From NCBI GenBank assembly GCA_947484535.1, contig CANKPO010000025.1, positions 1 through 10,489 of the forward strand: 10,489 bases of DNA, read 5' to 3'. The DNA is from Caulobacteraceae bacterium. Its GTDB lineage: Bacteria; Pseudomonadota; Alphaproteobacteria; Caulobacterales; Caulobacteraceae. The notes under the pieces are model-generated. The model was not told the origin of the DNA and made no database searches. It worked only from the letters and a program-made list of their open reading frames with translations. Within the stretch, counting starts at the first letter, position 1. Each line of letters opens with the position of its first letter. A program made the translations under genes and the position numbers. Shown here piece by piece: positions 1 through 7,700 of this stretch.

Positions 1-483
1 CTCTATGCCGATGACTTTGCGGTCAGCGAAGCGCGGGGCATCAGCCGAATGTTTGGCGACATGCGTTATGTCTTTTCCAGCGCCGCCATGGTCTCGTCGG
101 TGTCGCGCCGTCAACCGGCCTATCTTTACTATGTCACCTATGTCGAGCCGGATCGCCGGGCGACCCAACCGGGCACCTTCCATGCGGGGGAAACAGGGCT
201 CCTTCAGTGGGGCGGTCGCACACCTGCCAGCTTAGCGGCAGGCAATCCCGGTAAGGCGATGAGAAGCTATTGGCTAAACTTCATCAAGACCGGCGATCCC
301 AATGGTGGGACCGAGCCCCTATGGCCCAAATCCACCCCTGACCAACCGCACTGGATGGTCTTTGGCGAGACGGTCGCGGTCAAGGATGACGTCTTGGCCG
401 ACAAGATGGCCCTGCTGCGCAAAATCCATTCCGCGCGGTTCAGCGTTCCAAGCCAAATGACGGCAGCCACTAAATCTCGTTAG
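1..483 (+). CDS. Type-B carboxylesterase, C-terminal part (5' end outside window)
   Basis: This is the last 160 residues of a serine carboxylesterase of the alpha/beta-hydrolase fold (type-B family, para-nitrobenzyl-esterase-like), which hydrolyses carboxylic esters. It is open from base 1 in frame 1 and stops with TAG at 481-483. Visible family signs are the YLYYVTY strand (fragment residues 41-47) and GTFHAGE (58-64), which matches the family pattern GAxHxxE. His61, encoded at 181-183, is therefore the likely catalytic histidine. The late block YWLNFIKTGDPNG (residues 91-103) followed by PLWP is also typical of the C-terminal end of the family. The nucleophile serine and acidic residue lie upstream of the window. 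It is on the same strand as the ABC operon but 127 bases away, so co-transcription is uncertain. The substrate cannot be read from this fragment. Confidence 0.88.
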   Translation, partial: LYADDFAVSEARGISRMFGDMRYVFSSAAMVSSVSRRQPAYLYYVTYVEPDRRATQPGTFHAGETGLLQWGGRTPASLAAGNPGKAMRSYWLNFIKTGDPNGGTEPLWPKSTPDQPHWMVFGETVAVKDDVLADKMALLRKIHSARFSVPSQMTAATKSR

Positions 484-498
484 GACACTAGGCATATG

Positions 499-512
499 AA
501 GGTCTGGACCTT
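499..512. promoter_or_regulatory. Perfect 14-base palindrome upstream of ABC export operon
   Basis: The arms AAGGTC (499-504) and GACCTT (507-512) are perfect inverted repeats separated by TG. The site starts 16 bases after the esterase stop codon and its right end overlaps a possible -35 hexamer at 511-516. It could be an operator. It could also form a small hairpin (AAGGT/ACCTT with a 4-base loop), but no T-run follows, which argues against a standard terminator. The function is inferred; only the symmetry is seen. Confidence 0.35.
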
Positions 513-538
513 GCCGTAGGGCATAGTCTGGCTAATTT
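511..538 (+). promoter_or_regulatory. Possible sigma-70-like promoter for ABC export operon
   Basis: TTGCCG (511-516) and TAATTT (533-538) are separated by 16 bases and lie in the only gap upstream of the adaptor gene. Each hexamer keeps four of the six consensus bases. The palindrome at 499-512 overlaps the -35 box and the imperfect palindrome at 531-547 covers the -10 box, which would suit repressor control. The call rests on pattern only. Confidence 0.25.
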
Positions 539-547
539 GTAATTGGC
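531..547. promoter_or_regulatory. Imperfect palindrome over the presumed -10 region
   Basis: The sequence GCTAATT-TGT-AATTGGC has 7-base arms with one mismatched position (a G.U pair if transcribed). It covers the candidate -10 box of the export operon. It may be a second operator or a small leader hairpin. Only the symmetry is seen; its role is inferred. Confidence 0.25.
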
Positions 548-596
548 AGAGGCGCGACTAACCCGCCATAGTGGGGGCAGGTCGATGGCTGTATTT

Positions 597-604
597 AGGG
601 TGGA
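597..604 (+). promoter_or_regulatory. Ribosome binding site that favours the GTG start at 611
   Basis: AGGGTGGA (597-604) is purine-rich and SD-like, and it ends 6 bases before GTG at 611. It would directly abut the alternative TTG at 605, leaving no spacer there. This is the main reason for choosing 611 as the adaptor start. Confidence 0.5.
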
Positions 605-610
605 TTGTGC

Positions 611-1612
611 GTGGATAGGTCCGAACTGCTTCGTTCTTTGAGCATTGATCGTTCTGCAGGGGCGGACACTGAAGGCGGCTCTTCGATGCCGCCGCTGCTC
701 ATTGCCGGGATCGTCGCTGGCGCCCTCGTGATCGGCGGCACCCTCGGCTGGGTGGTCAAGCCAGCGCCGAAGGTCAAGCCTGTGGTAGTTGCTGCCGCGC
801 CCATGGGCGCCAACAAGGGCGTGGTGCGTCCCGGTGGCCTTACCGCTTCGGGCTATGTCGTCGCCCGCACCCGCGCCACCATCGCTTCGGAAGTGACCGG
901 ACGGGTGGTTGAGGTGCGCGTCGAAGAGGGTCAGGCTGTCAAGGCGGGGCAGGTCTTGGCCATTCTCGATGGGTCTTTGGCCAAGGTCGATGCGGCCTCC
1001 AGCCAAGCGCGGGCCCTGTCGGCTCAGGCCGCCGCTGACGCCGCCCAAGCGCAATATGTGCAAGCCCAGCGCGATCTGACCCGTTATGAGTCCCTCGCCT
1101 CAACCGGCTATGTTAGTGACGCCAATGTTCAGTCGGCACGGCTCAAGGCGCGGGTGGCGCAAACCCAAGTGGCCCTGTCGCAGGCGCAGCTGGTGGCCGC
1201 TCAGGCCGATGCCAATCGCAGCCGTGTTCAGCTTGGTCGATATGAGATCCGCGCGCCCTTTACCGGCATTGTGATTGATAAGGCCGCGCAGCCTGGCGAA
1301 ATCATCTCGCCCCTGTCGGCAGGCGGCGGCTTCACCCGTACCGGTATCTGTACCATCGTCGATATGGACAGTATCGAGATCGAGGTGGATGTGAACGAGG
1401 CCTATATTGGCCGGGTTTCCGAGGGTCAAAAGGTCGAAGCGGTGATGGATGCCTATCCCGACACCGTGCTGGCTGCCTATGTGATCGCCAAGATCCCGAC
1501 CGCCAGCCGCGATAAGGCCACCGTTCGGGTCCGCATCGGATTTGACGGTAAAGACGCCCGTATCCTTCCCGAGATGGCCGTAAAGGTCACCTTCCTCGAC
1601 GCCAAATCTTAA
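611..1612 (+). CDS. HlyD-family periplasmic adaptor of an ABC exporter
   Basis: The product is a membrane-fusion (adaptor) protein of 333 residues from a GTG start; an in-frame TTG at 605 lies too close to the ribosome binding site. A short cytoplasmic start (DRSELLRSLSIDRS) leads into one membrane anchor at about residues 27-49, and there is no lipobox. A first lipoyl half (about 81-121, with VEEGQAVKAGQVLAILD) is followed by an alanine/glutamine-rich coiled coil (about 122-206), a second lipoyl half (YEIRAPFTGIVIDKAAQPGE, about 211-230) and a beta-barrel segment (SIEIEVDVNEAYIGRVSEGQ, about 254-273). This is the order expected of MacA/DevB/HlyD adaptors, which link an inner-membrane transporter to an outer-membrane channel. 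The ATPase gene follows after 24 bases and two permease genes follow that, so it most likely serves that ABC exporter. The cargo is unknown. Confidence 0.9.
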   Translation: MDRSELLRSLSIDRSAGADTEGGSSMPPLLIAGIVAGALVIGGTLGWVVKPAPKVKPVVVAAAPMGANKGVVRPGGLTASGYVVARTRATIASEVTGRVVEVRVEEGQAVKAGQVLAILDGSLAKVDAASSQARALSAQAAADAAQAQYVQAQRDLTRYESLASTGYVSDANVQSARLKARVAQTQVALSQAQLVAAQADANRSRVQLGRYEIRAPFTGIVIDKAAQPGEIISPLSAGGGFTRTGICTIVDMDSIEIEVDVNEAYIGRVSEGQKVEAVMDAYPDTVLAAYVIAKIPTASRDKATVRVRIGFDGKDARILPEMAVKVTFLDAKS

Positions 1613-1636
1613 GACTGACCGATAGGACCCCCCGAC

Positions 1637-2320
1637 ATGAGCGCCCTGATTCAGCTGAAGAATGTCAAAAAGACCTATAAGCGCGGCAAGGAAAGCATCA
1701 CCATCTTTGATGGCTTGAACCTGACCATCGAGCAGGGTGATTTTGTCGCCATTATGGGCCCTTCCGGCTCGGGCAAGACCACCTTGCTCAACCTGCTCGG
1801 CGGCACAGACCGCAGCGACAGCGGCGAGATCAATTTCGATGGTGAGCGCATCGACGGCTATAATGAGGGGCAACTGGCCGGATGGCGCGCCCGCTCTGTC
1901 GGCTTCATCTTCCAGTTCTACAATCTGATGCCGGTCCTCAATGCGGCTCAAAATGTCGAGCTGCCCCTGATGCTGACCAAGCTGTCGGCGGGAAAGCGCC
2001 GGGCCAATGTCGAAACGGCCCTCAAGATTGTCGGGCTCTGGGACCGCGCCAAGCATAGGCCCAAGGAGCTGTCCGGCGGTCAACAACAGCGCGTGGCCAT
2101 TGCTCGGGCCATCGTGTCTGACCCCAAGTTCCTGCTCTGTGACGAGCCAACGGGCGATCTGGACCGCAACACGGCCAACGATATTCTCGGCACCCTGCAG
2201 CAACTCAATCAGGAAATGGGCAAGACCATCGTCATGGTCACCCACGACCCCGAGGCCGCGCGCTTTGCCAAGCGCACCTTGCATCTGGACAAGGGCGTCT
2301 TTGCCGAGGTCACCCAATGA
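1637..2320 (+). CDS. ABC exporter ATPase, LolD/MacB type
   Basis: This 227-residue cytoplasmic ATPase powers the exporter. All motifs of an active ABC nucleotide-binding domain are present: Walker A GPSGSGKT (41-48), the Q-loop at Gln93 (FQFYNLMP), signature LSGGQQQR (145-152), Walker B FLLCDE (165-170), D-loop GDLD (173-176) and switch histidine His203 (VTHD). The FYNLMP stretch and the length are typical of the group that pairs with FtsX-like permeases (LolD, MacB, FtsE, DevA). An AGGA motif at 1624-1627 precedes the ATG by 9 bases. The stop codon overlaps the start of the first permease (ATGA, 2317-2320), suggesting translational coupling. The family call is firm; which cargo it exports is not visible. 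Confidence 0.95.
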   Translation: MSALIQLKNVKKTYKRGKESITIFDGLNLTIEQGDFVAIMGPSGSGKTTLLNLLGGTDRSDSGEINFDGERIDGYNEGQLAGWRARSVGFIFQFYNLMPVLNAAQNVELPLMLTKLSAGKRRANVETALKIVGLWDRAKHRPKELSGGQQQRVAIARAIVSDPKFLLCDEPTGDLDRNTANDILGTLQQLNQEMGKTIVMVTHDPEAARFAKRTLHLDKGVFAEVTQ

Positions 2321-3486
2321 CCGACTTCGATCTGGTTTGGAAAAACCTGTTTCGAAAGCCGCTGCGGACCATCCTGCTGACGGTTTCGATCTTCATGGCC
2401 TTCTTGATCTTCGGCATCTTGACCAGCCTGAATGTGGCGCTGGATCGGGCGTCTGAGTCCGGCTCGGCGAGCAATCGTTTGGTGGTCTCCAACAAGATCA
2501 ACTTCACCCAGTCCATGCCCTATGCCTATGTCAATCGGGTGGCGGCCATACCGGGCGTGACGGCAGTCACCTATCAAAATTGGTTCGGCGCCTATTATCA
2601 GGACCAAAGGACCAGCCGGTTCGTCGGCTTTGCCGTTGATCCAGAGACCTATATGGCGATCTTCCGAGATGAAGCGCGCCTGACCGATGCCGAACGTCAG
2701 GCTTTCCTGACCGAGCGTACCGGGGTCATTGTTGGTAAGAGCCTTGCCGACCGCTATGGCTGGAAGGTGGGTCAAACCATCCCCATCAGCTCCAACATCT
2801 ATAGTCAGGCCAATGGTCGGCGCAGTTGGGACATGAAGATCAGCGGTATCTTTACCGGCGCCAAGCCGACAGACCCAACCACGGCCATCTATTTCCACTA
2901 TGACTATATGAACGAGACCATCACCTTTGAACGCGATCAGGTGGGCACCATTACGGTGGTGACGGCCTCGCCCGATCAGAATGATCAGGTGGCTAAGGCC
3001 ATTGACGCCAATTTTGCCAACTCTCCGGCCGAGACCTCGACCGTCGATGAAAAGACCTTCAGCCGCGCCTTCTTGAAACAGGCGGGGGATCTGAACTTCA
3101 TCGTCACCATGGTGGTTTCGGCTGCCTTTGCCGCCATCCTGATGATTGTCTCGACGACCTTGGTCTCGGCCATGAGGGAGCGGACGAAAGAGATCGGGGT
3201 CATGAAGACCCTCGGCTTTTCCAGCCCCCGCGTCCTGCGCATGGTGCTAGGCGAGGCGGTGCTCCTGTCCAGCCTCGGAGCGGTGCTTGGACTGGGGACT
3301 TCGGCCTTTATCCTGACGGGCCTATCCAAATCGCCCGTCGGATCGAGCTTTGGTGACCTGTCTATGTCGCCGGTGGTGGCCCTGTCCGGCTTGGCGCTCG
3401 CCGTCAGTCTGGGTCTGGTTACCGGTGCTATCCCGGCCCTCTCGGCCTTGCGGATGAGCATCATCGAAGCCTTGAATCGCGGATAG
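2317..3486 (+). CDS. FtsX/MacB-type ABC exporter permease, first subunit
   Basis: This is a 389-residue inner-membrane permease with the FtsX/MacB layout. One membrane helix lies near the N-terminus (about 17-39), followed by a periplasmic domain of roughly 215 residues and three C-terminal helices (about 260-284, 310-334 and 352-375). The cytoplasmic loop MRERTKEIGVMKTLGFSSPR (286-305) is the hallmark motif by which this family contacts its ATPase. The start codon overlaps the ATPase stop codon. In MacB-like transporters the periplasmic domain transmits motion to the adaptor rather than carrying cargo through the membrane; this gene plausibly works the same way with the upstream HlyD protein. 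It has no ATPase domain fused, unlike MacB itself. It probably pairs with the second permease downstream. Confidence 0.93.
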   Translation: MTDFDLVWKNLFRKPLRTILLTVSIFMAFLIFGILTSLNVALDRASESGSASNRLVVSNKINFTQSMPYAYVNRVAAIPGVTAVTYQNWFGAYYQDQRTSRFVGFAVDPETYMAIFRDEARLTDAERQAFLTERTGVIVGKSLADRYGWKVGQTIPISSNIYSQANGRRSWDMKISGIFTGAKPTDPTTAIYFHYDYMNETITFERDQVGTITVVTASPDQNDQVAKAIDANFANSPAETSTVDEKTFSRAFLKQAGDLNFIVTMVVSAAFAAILMIVSTTLVSAMRERTKEIGVMKTLGFSSPRVLRMVLGEAVLLSSLGAVLGLGTSAFILTGLSKSPVGSSFGDLSMSPVVALSGLALAVSLGLVTGAIPALSALRMSIIEALNRG

Positions 3487-3488
3487 GA
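3485..3488 (+). promoter_or_regulatory. Ribosome binding site overlapping the upstream stop codon
   Basis: AGGA (3485-3488) lies within and just after the TAG stop (3484-3486) of the first permease, 8 bases before the ATG of the second. The surrounding GATAGGACCCC (3482-3492) is identical to 1621-1631 ahead of the ATPase gene. The layout suits coupled translation of the two permeases. Confidence 0.45.
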
Positions 3489-3496
3489 CCCCAGTC

Positions 3497-4681
3497 ATGA
3501 GTTTGCTCAATCAGACCGGCTCTGTGATCGCCATGAATGTGCGGTCCATCCCTCAACGCCTTTGGATGTCCTTGGCCACGGTTGGCTCCATCGCCCTTGT
3601 GGTGGCCGTGCTGCTGGGCTTCTTGGCCCTGGCCAATGGCTTCAACCAGACGCTCAAGGGCTCTGGCGCGCCCGATGTGGCCATTGCCCTGCGCGATGGC
3701 TCCGGTTCGGAACTTAACAGCGTGGTCAGCCGTGAACAGATTGATCTGTTGGGTCAAGGCCCCGGCGTTCGGGCGGGTCCAGATGGCCGCCCGCTGATTT
3801 CGGCAGAACTGGTTTTGATTGTTGACGGCATCAAGAAGTCCACTGCAACCAAGGCCAATATGCCCTTGCGCGGTATTGGTCCCAACGGCCTATTGGTCCG
3901 CCCTCAAGCCAAGATCACCCAAGGCCGCATGTTCGCGCCCGGCTCAAACGAGATCGTCGTTGGCGCAGGCCTCTTACGCGAATTTTCGGGCTTTGAGCTT
4001 GGCAAGACCCTGCGTTTCGGGGCCCAGACCTGGAAGGTGGTTGGTGTTTTCGAAGCACCCGGCACCGTCTTTGAATCTGAACTGTGGGCCGATGCGCCCG
4101 TGATCCAGAGCCTCTTTAATCGCGGCAGCACCTTCCAGACCGCGCGCGTGGGCCTGACCAGTCCAGCGGCCATGCCGGCCTTTGTGAAATATGTGAAGGA
4201 CGAACAGCGCCTGCAACTGAAGGCCCAGAGCGAGCAGACCTATTTTGCCGATCAGGCCGAGCGGTCTGGCCTGTTGATCAAATATTTCGGCTGGCCCCTC
4301 GGCATCATCATGGCCATCGGAGCCCTCGCTGGCGCCCTGAACACCATGTATGCCTCGGTTTCGAGCCGTGCGGCAGAGATCGCGACCTTGCGGGTCATCG
4401 GCTTTAGCGGCTTTTCCGCCTTTATCGGCACGATGGTCGAGGCTCTGGTCCTCTCTGCTTTGGGGGCCTTGGTCGGTGTTGCCATCTGTGCGATGGGCTT
4501 TAACGGGCTGTCGGCCTCGACCCTTGGCGCAGGCTTTACCCAGGTGGCCTTCAGGCTTCAGATCGGGCCAGACATCATCACTCAGGCCGTGACCTTGGCC
4601 CTGATCATCGGCCTGATTGGCGGCATCTTCCCGGGCCTTCGCGCCTCACAGCAACGTCCGCTACTGGCCTTGGCCACCTAA
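3497..4681 (+). CDS. FtsX/MacB-type ABC exporter permease, second subunit
   Basis: This 394-residue permease has the same plan as the gene before it but a clearly different sequence. A first helix at about 23-46 is followed by a periplasmic domain of about 215 residues and three C-terminal helices (about 263-287, 309-333 and 360-381). The ATPase-contact loop reads VSSRAAEIATLRVIGFSGF (288-306), lining up with the RTKEIGVMKTLGF loop of its partner. Two unlike permeases beside one ATPase gene suggest a heterodimer, as in LolC/LolE, here combined with an HlyD adaptor. It begins 10 bases after the first permease. It ends with TAA at 4679-4681, inside the first copy of a 14-base repeat, and is the last gene of the operon. 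The family call is firm; the heterodimer is inferred. Confidence 0.92.
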   Translation: MSLLNQTGSVIAMNVRSIPQRLWMSLATVGSIALVVAVLLGFLALANGFNQTLKGSGAPDVAIALRDGSGSELNSVVSREQIDLLGQGPGVRAGPDGRPLISAELVLIVDGIKKSTATKANMPLRGIGPNGLLVRPQAKITQGRMFAPGSNEIVVGAGLLREFSGFELGKTLRFGAQTWKVVGVFEAPGTVFESELWADAPVIQSLFNRGSTFQTARVGLTSPAAMPAFVKYVKDEQRLQLKAQSEQTYFADQAERSGLLIKYFGWPLGIIMAIGALAGALNTMYASVSSRAAEIATLRVIGFSGFSAFIGTMVEALVLSALGALVGVAICAMGFNGLSASTLGAGFTQVAFRLQIGPDIITQAVTLALIIGLIGGIFPGLRASQQRPLLALAT

Positions 4682-4718
4682 GCGGGGCGACCTAGGCGGG
4701 GCGACCTAAGCGGCGAGC
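4677..4718. repeat. 14-base tandem repeat at the convergent gene ends
   Basis: Copy 1 is CCTAAGCGGGGCGA (4677-4690). Copy 2 (4691-4704) differs by one base, CCTAGG instead of CCTAAG. Copy 3 (4705-4718) matches for its first nine bases and then diverges. A fourth, inverted copy with a 4-base insertion lies at 4724-4741. Copy 1 supplies the TAA stop of the plus-strand permease and copy 3 supplies the TAG stop of the minus-strand RND pump. Because 14 is not a multiple of three, the array places a stop codon in all three frames on both strands (plus: 4679, 4693, 4707). Confidence 0.8.
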
Positions 4719-4741
4719 GCCGTCTTAGGCTCGTCGCCCCG
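4697..4741. terminator. Long hairpin between convergent operons, possible two-way terminator
   Basis: The left arm is CGGGGCGA-CCTAAG-CGGCG (4697-4715), with AG as the tip (4716-4717). The right arm is CGCCG (4718-4722), CTTAGG (4724-4729) and TCGCCCCG (4734-4741). This gives 19 paired bases interrupted by a 1-base and a 4-base bulge on one side. It lies exactly between convergent operons and overlaps the last codons of the RND gene. No T-run follows on either strand, so it is not a textbook intrinsic terminator. It could instead block transcription or protect 3' ends. Confidence 0.4.
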
Positions 4742-7700
4742 TGCCACCAGCCAATACATGACCGGCGTGGCGATCCGCGACAGCAGGGTTGATGAGACCA
4801 GACCCCCGATGATGGCAATGGCCAGAGGCGAATAGAGACCCGACCGTTCAAAGGCCAGCGGCAAGAGCCCGCCAATGGCCGTGACCGAGGTGAGGAGCAC
4901 GGGCAAGAACCGTACCTCGCCTGCCTTCTCGATGGCCTCAGCCAGTCCAACGCCCTCTCGGTGCAGTTGCTCGGTAAAATCGACCAGCAGGATCGAATTC
5001 TTAATCTCGATACCGATTAGGGCGATAATGCCGATGGTCGCGGTAAAGGACAGGGAATTGCCGGTCAGCCATAGGGCTGTGACCGCGCCAAACAGACCCA
5101 GCGGAATGATCCCAGCCACGACAATGGCGCTGCGGAACCGGCCAAATTCGAGGACCAGCACCGCCAAGATACCCAGTACCGCAATGGTGATGGCCGCGCC
5201 AAGGCCGGAGAAGCTTTCCGATTGGGCCTCAGCCTCCCCGCCGAGCGACAGGCTATAGCCGGGCGGCAGGGGAACCTCTTTTTCGATCCGCTTGAGCGCC
5301 TCTTCGGTGACCTTGGAGGTCAGGGCCCCGGTCTGGGTATAGGAGACGACCGTGACCTGCCGCGCCTTTTGATAGCGATCCACCATCGAGGGGCTGGACT
5401 GGAGCACAGGACTGGCAATGGCCGACAGCGGCGTCGCCTGACCCTGAGCCGAAGGAATATAGATCTGGTCCAGTGCTGACAGGTCGCTGCGGCCCCCGCT
5501 CGCCGTCTGGCTTAGGGGCAGGCGGACTGTGACGGCATAGTCATCGCCGTCTTCGTCGCGGAACCTGGCAGCATCCTCACCGGATAGGGCTAAGCGCACG
5601 ACCCGGCGCGCCAGCCCAGCCGGAATGCCCAGCGCTGCGGCCTTGTCGGCGTCAATGCCAAGATTGAGGTCGGTCCGGTCAATGCGCACCGGATTGATCA
5701 CATCGCGGGTGCCTGGCGTGTCGTTCAGCGCCTTCTCGACCCGTCCGGCCAAGGCCTTGAGGACCAGCAAGTCCTCACCCTTCAGCCGAACCGCGATGGG
5801 GGCATCAATGGGCGGGCCGTTGCTAAAGGTCTTGAGCGTGATGCGCGTGCCCGGATAGAGGGCGAACTCCTTGCGCAGACCATCGACCACGGCCTCACTC
5901 TTGCCCGGTTTCCACGCCTTGAGCGAAACAAAGACCTCGGCATAGGAGGGGCTATTGGCACCCTGCGCCTCATTATAGAAAATCTGCGGGTTTCCTCGCC
6001 CGAGGTTGGAGGCAAACCAAACCACTTCCGGCACCTTGGCCAGTTTGGCCTCAACATACTTCAAGGCCTCGTCCGTCCGGGCCTGAACCGCACCATCGGG
6101 CAGTTCTATCCGGACGAGGAACTGAGGCGTTTCCGCAGGCGGAAAGAGGCTCGAGCCGATGGCCTTAAGCATCGGGAAGCTGAGCAGGCAGATGGCCATG
6201 ATGATGCCCAGCGCGCGCCAAGGCTTGGCCAGGGCCTCATGCAGAATGGGGCGATAGAAGGTCTGGATACCGTTATTGACCGCCTGCAAAAGGCGATTGC
6301 CCTCGGCGGCCTCATGTTTGGGCAACATCCGGCTGGCGAGGAAGGGAATGACGGTCAAGGAGACGATGAAGGACGCTCCGACCGTACAGAACACGGCCAC
6401 GGGCAAGGACCGCGTATAGGCCCCAGCCCCTCCAGGAAGGGCCATGAGCGGCAAGAATGCTAGAAGCAGACAGGCGGTGCAGCCGACAACCGCTAGGGCA
6501 ATCTGGCCCGTGCCATTGATGGCCGCCGTGGTGCGGTCCTCACCTTCGCGCAGACGCCGAGCGATATTTTCCGTGACCACGATGGAATCGTCGACCAGCA
6601 GGCCAAGGGACAGGATGAACCCGGCAATGGAGAGTTGGTTGAGGTTAAAGCCAAACAGCTTCAGCACCATGACCCCGATCAGCAAGGACAGGGGGATTGA
6701 GATCATCACCACCATTCCGGCGCGCAGCCCCAAGGGCAAAAGCGTCAGCAGCACAAGGGCCACGGCGATGGCAAAGTCGCGATAGAGATTGTTCAGCCGG
6801 TGTTTGACATTGTCCGATTGGAAGAAGGCTGGCTCTAGCCGGACGCCGGGCGGCAGGCTGGCCTTGAACTCATCCAGCACCGTCTTTACGCCATCGGTAA
6901 TGTCGGTGACATCCGTATTGTCTTTCTGGGTCGCCGTGATGAACAGGGCGCGGTGGCCATTGAACCGCGTCAGGTGCTGCGGTTCTTCCTCAGCCCAACT
7001 GACGGCGGCCACATCGCGTACCCGCACAACCTGACCATTGAGGGTGGCGACATTGACGGCGCCAACCTCGTCGAGACTTTTGAAGGCGCCGCCAGACTTG
7101 ACGTTGAAGCGGCGGTCTCCTGCATGGACCGCACCAATCGGCGCTTCGGCTCCAGCCCCGCGCAGGGCGTCAGCCACAGAGGTGGGCGATAGGCGAAGTT
7201 GCGCCAGCTTGGCCAAATCGACCGCGACCTGAACCTCACTGCTGGGCGCACCCCAATAGCGGGCCTCCTTGACGCCAGGGACGGCATTGACCTTATCGCG
7301 CAGGCTGTGGGCGAGTTTCTCCAGCCGCCTCATCGGCAAGACGTCGCTGACCAAGGCGACTTGGAAGAAGGATACCTCGTTGGTGCCGACCTTGCGGACC
7401 TCAAGCACGGCAAGGCCTTGGGGCAGGGAGGGACGCAGGGCATTGGCCTCGCGGATCACCTCGTCATATTTTCGGTCTGGGTCGACGTCCCAATTAAACT
7501 CGACAATGACCACGGTGCCGCCATCAAAGCTGGTCGACCGGATCTCACTGACATTGTCGAGCCCGCTCAGGGCATCTTCCAAAGGCTTGGCGACAAGCTG
7601 TTCCATCTCTGTCGGTGTCGCACCGGGCAGGGCGGCCCTGACCGTCACCAAAGGAAAGGGAAACTGCGGATCTTCAGAGCGCGAGATGCTGCTGAGCGCA

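Noticed and set aside
499..512. Intrinsic terminator for the carboxylesterase gene
   Set aside because: The stem is short and no T-run follows, so an operator is the better reading of the palindrome.
605..607. TTG as the start of the ABC adaptor
   Set aside because: It directly follows the ribosome binding site with no spacer. GTG at 611 has a 6-base spacer and begins at the family-like DRSELLRSL sequence.
488..1063. A 191-residue minus-strand open frame across the gap upstream of the ABC operon
   Set aside because: Much of it is antisense to the adaptor gene, and the part over the gap gives no recognisable protein. A divergent regulator would have been expected here, but this sequence does not look like one.
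1100..2317. A 405-residue open frame on the minus strand opposite the adaptor and ATPase genes
   Set aside because: It lies wholly opposite two genes with complete family motifs, its product shows no recognisable domain, and its glycine/aspartate/leucine/histidine-rich make-up is typical of antisense frames in GC-rich coding DNA.
1637..4681. Lipoprotein-sorting LolCDE system
   Set aside because: One ATPase and two FtsX-like permeases resemble LolCDE, but the HlyD adaptor gene directly upstream in the same operon points to an adaptor-linked exporter instead.
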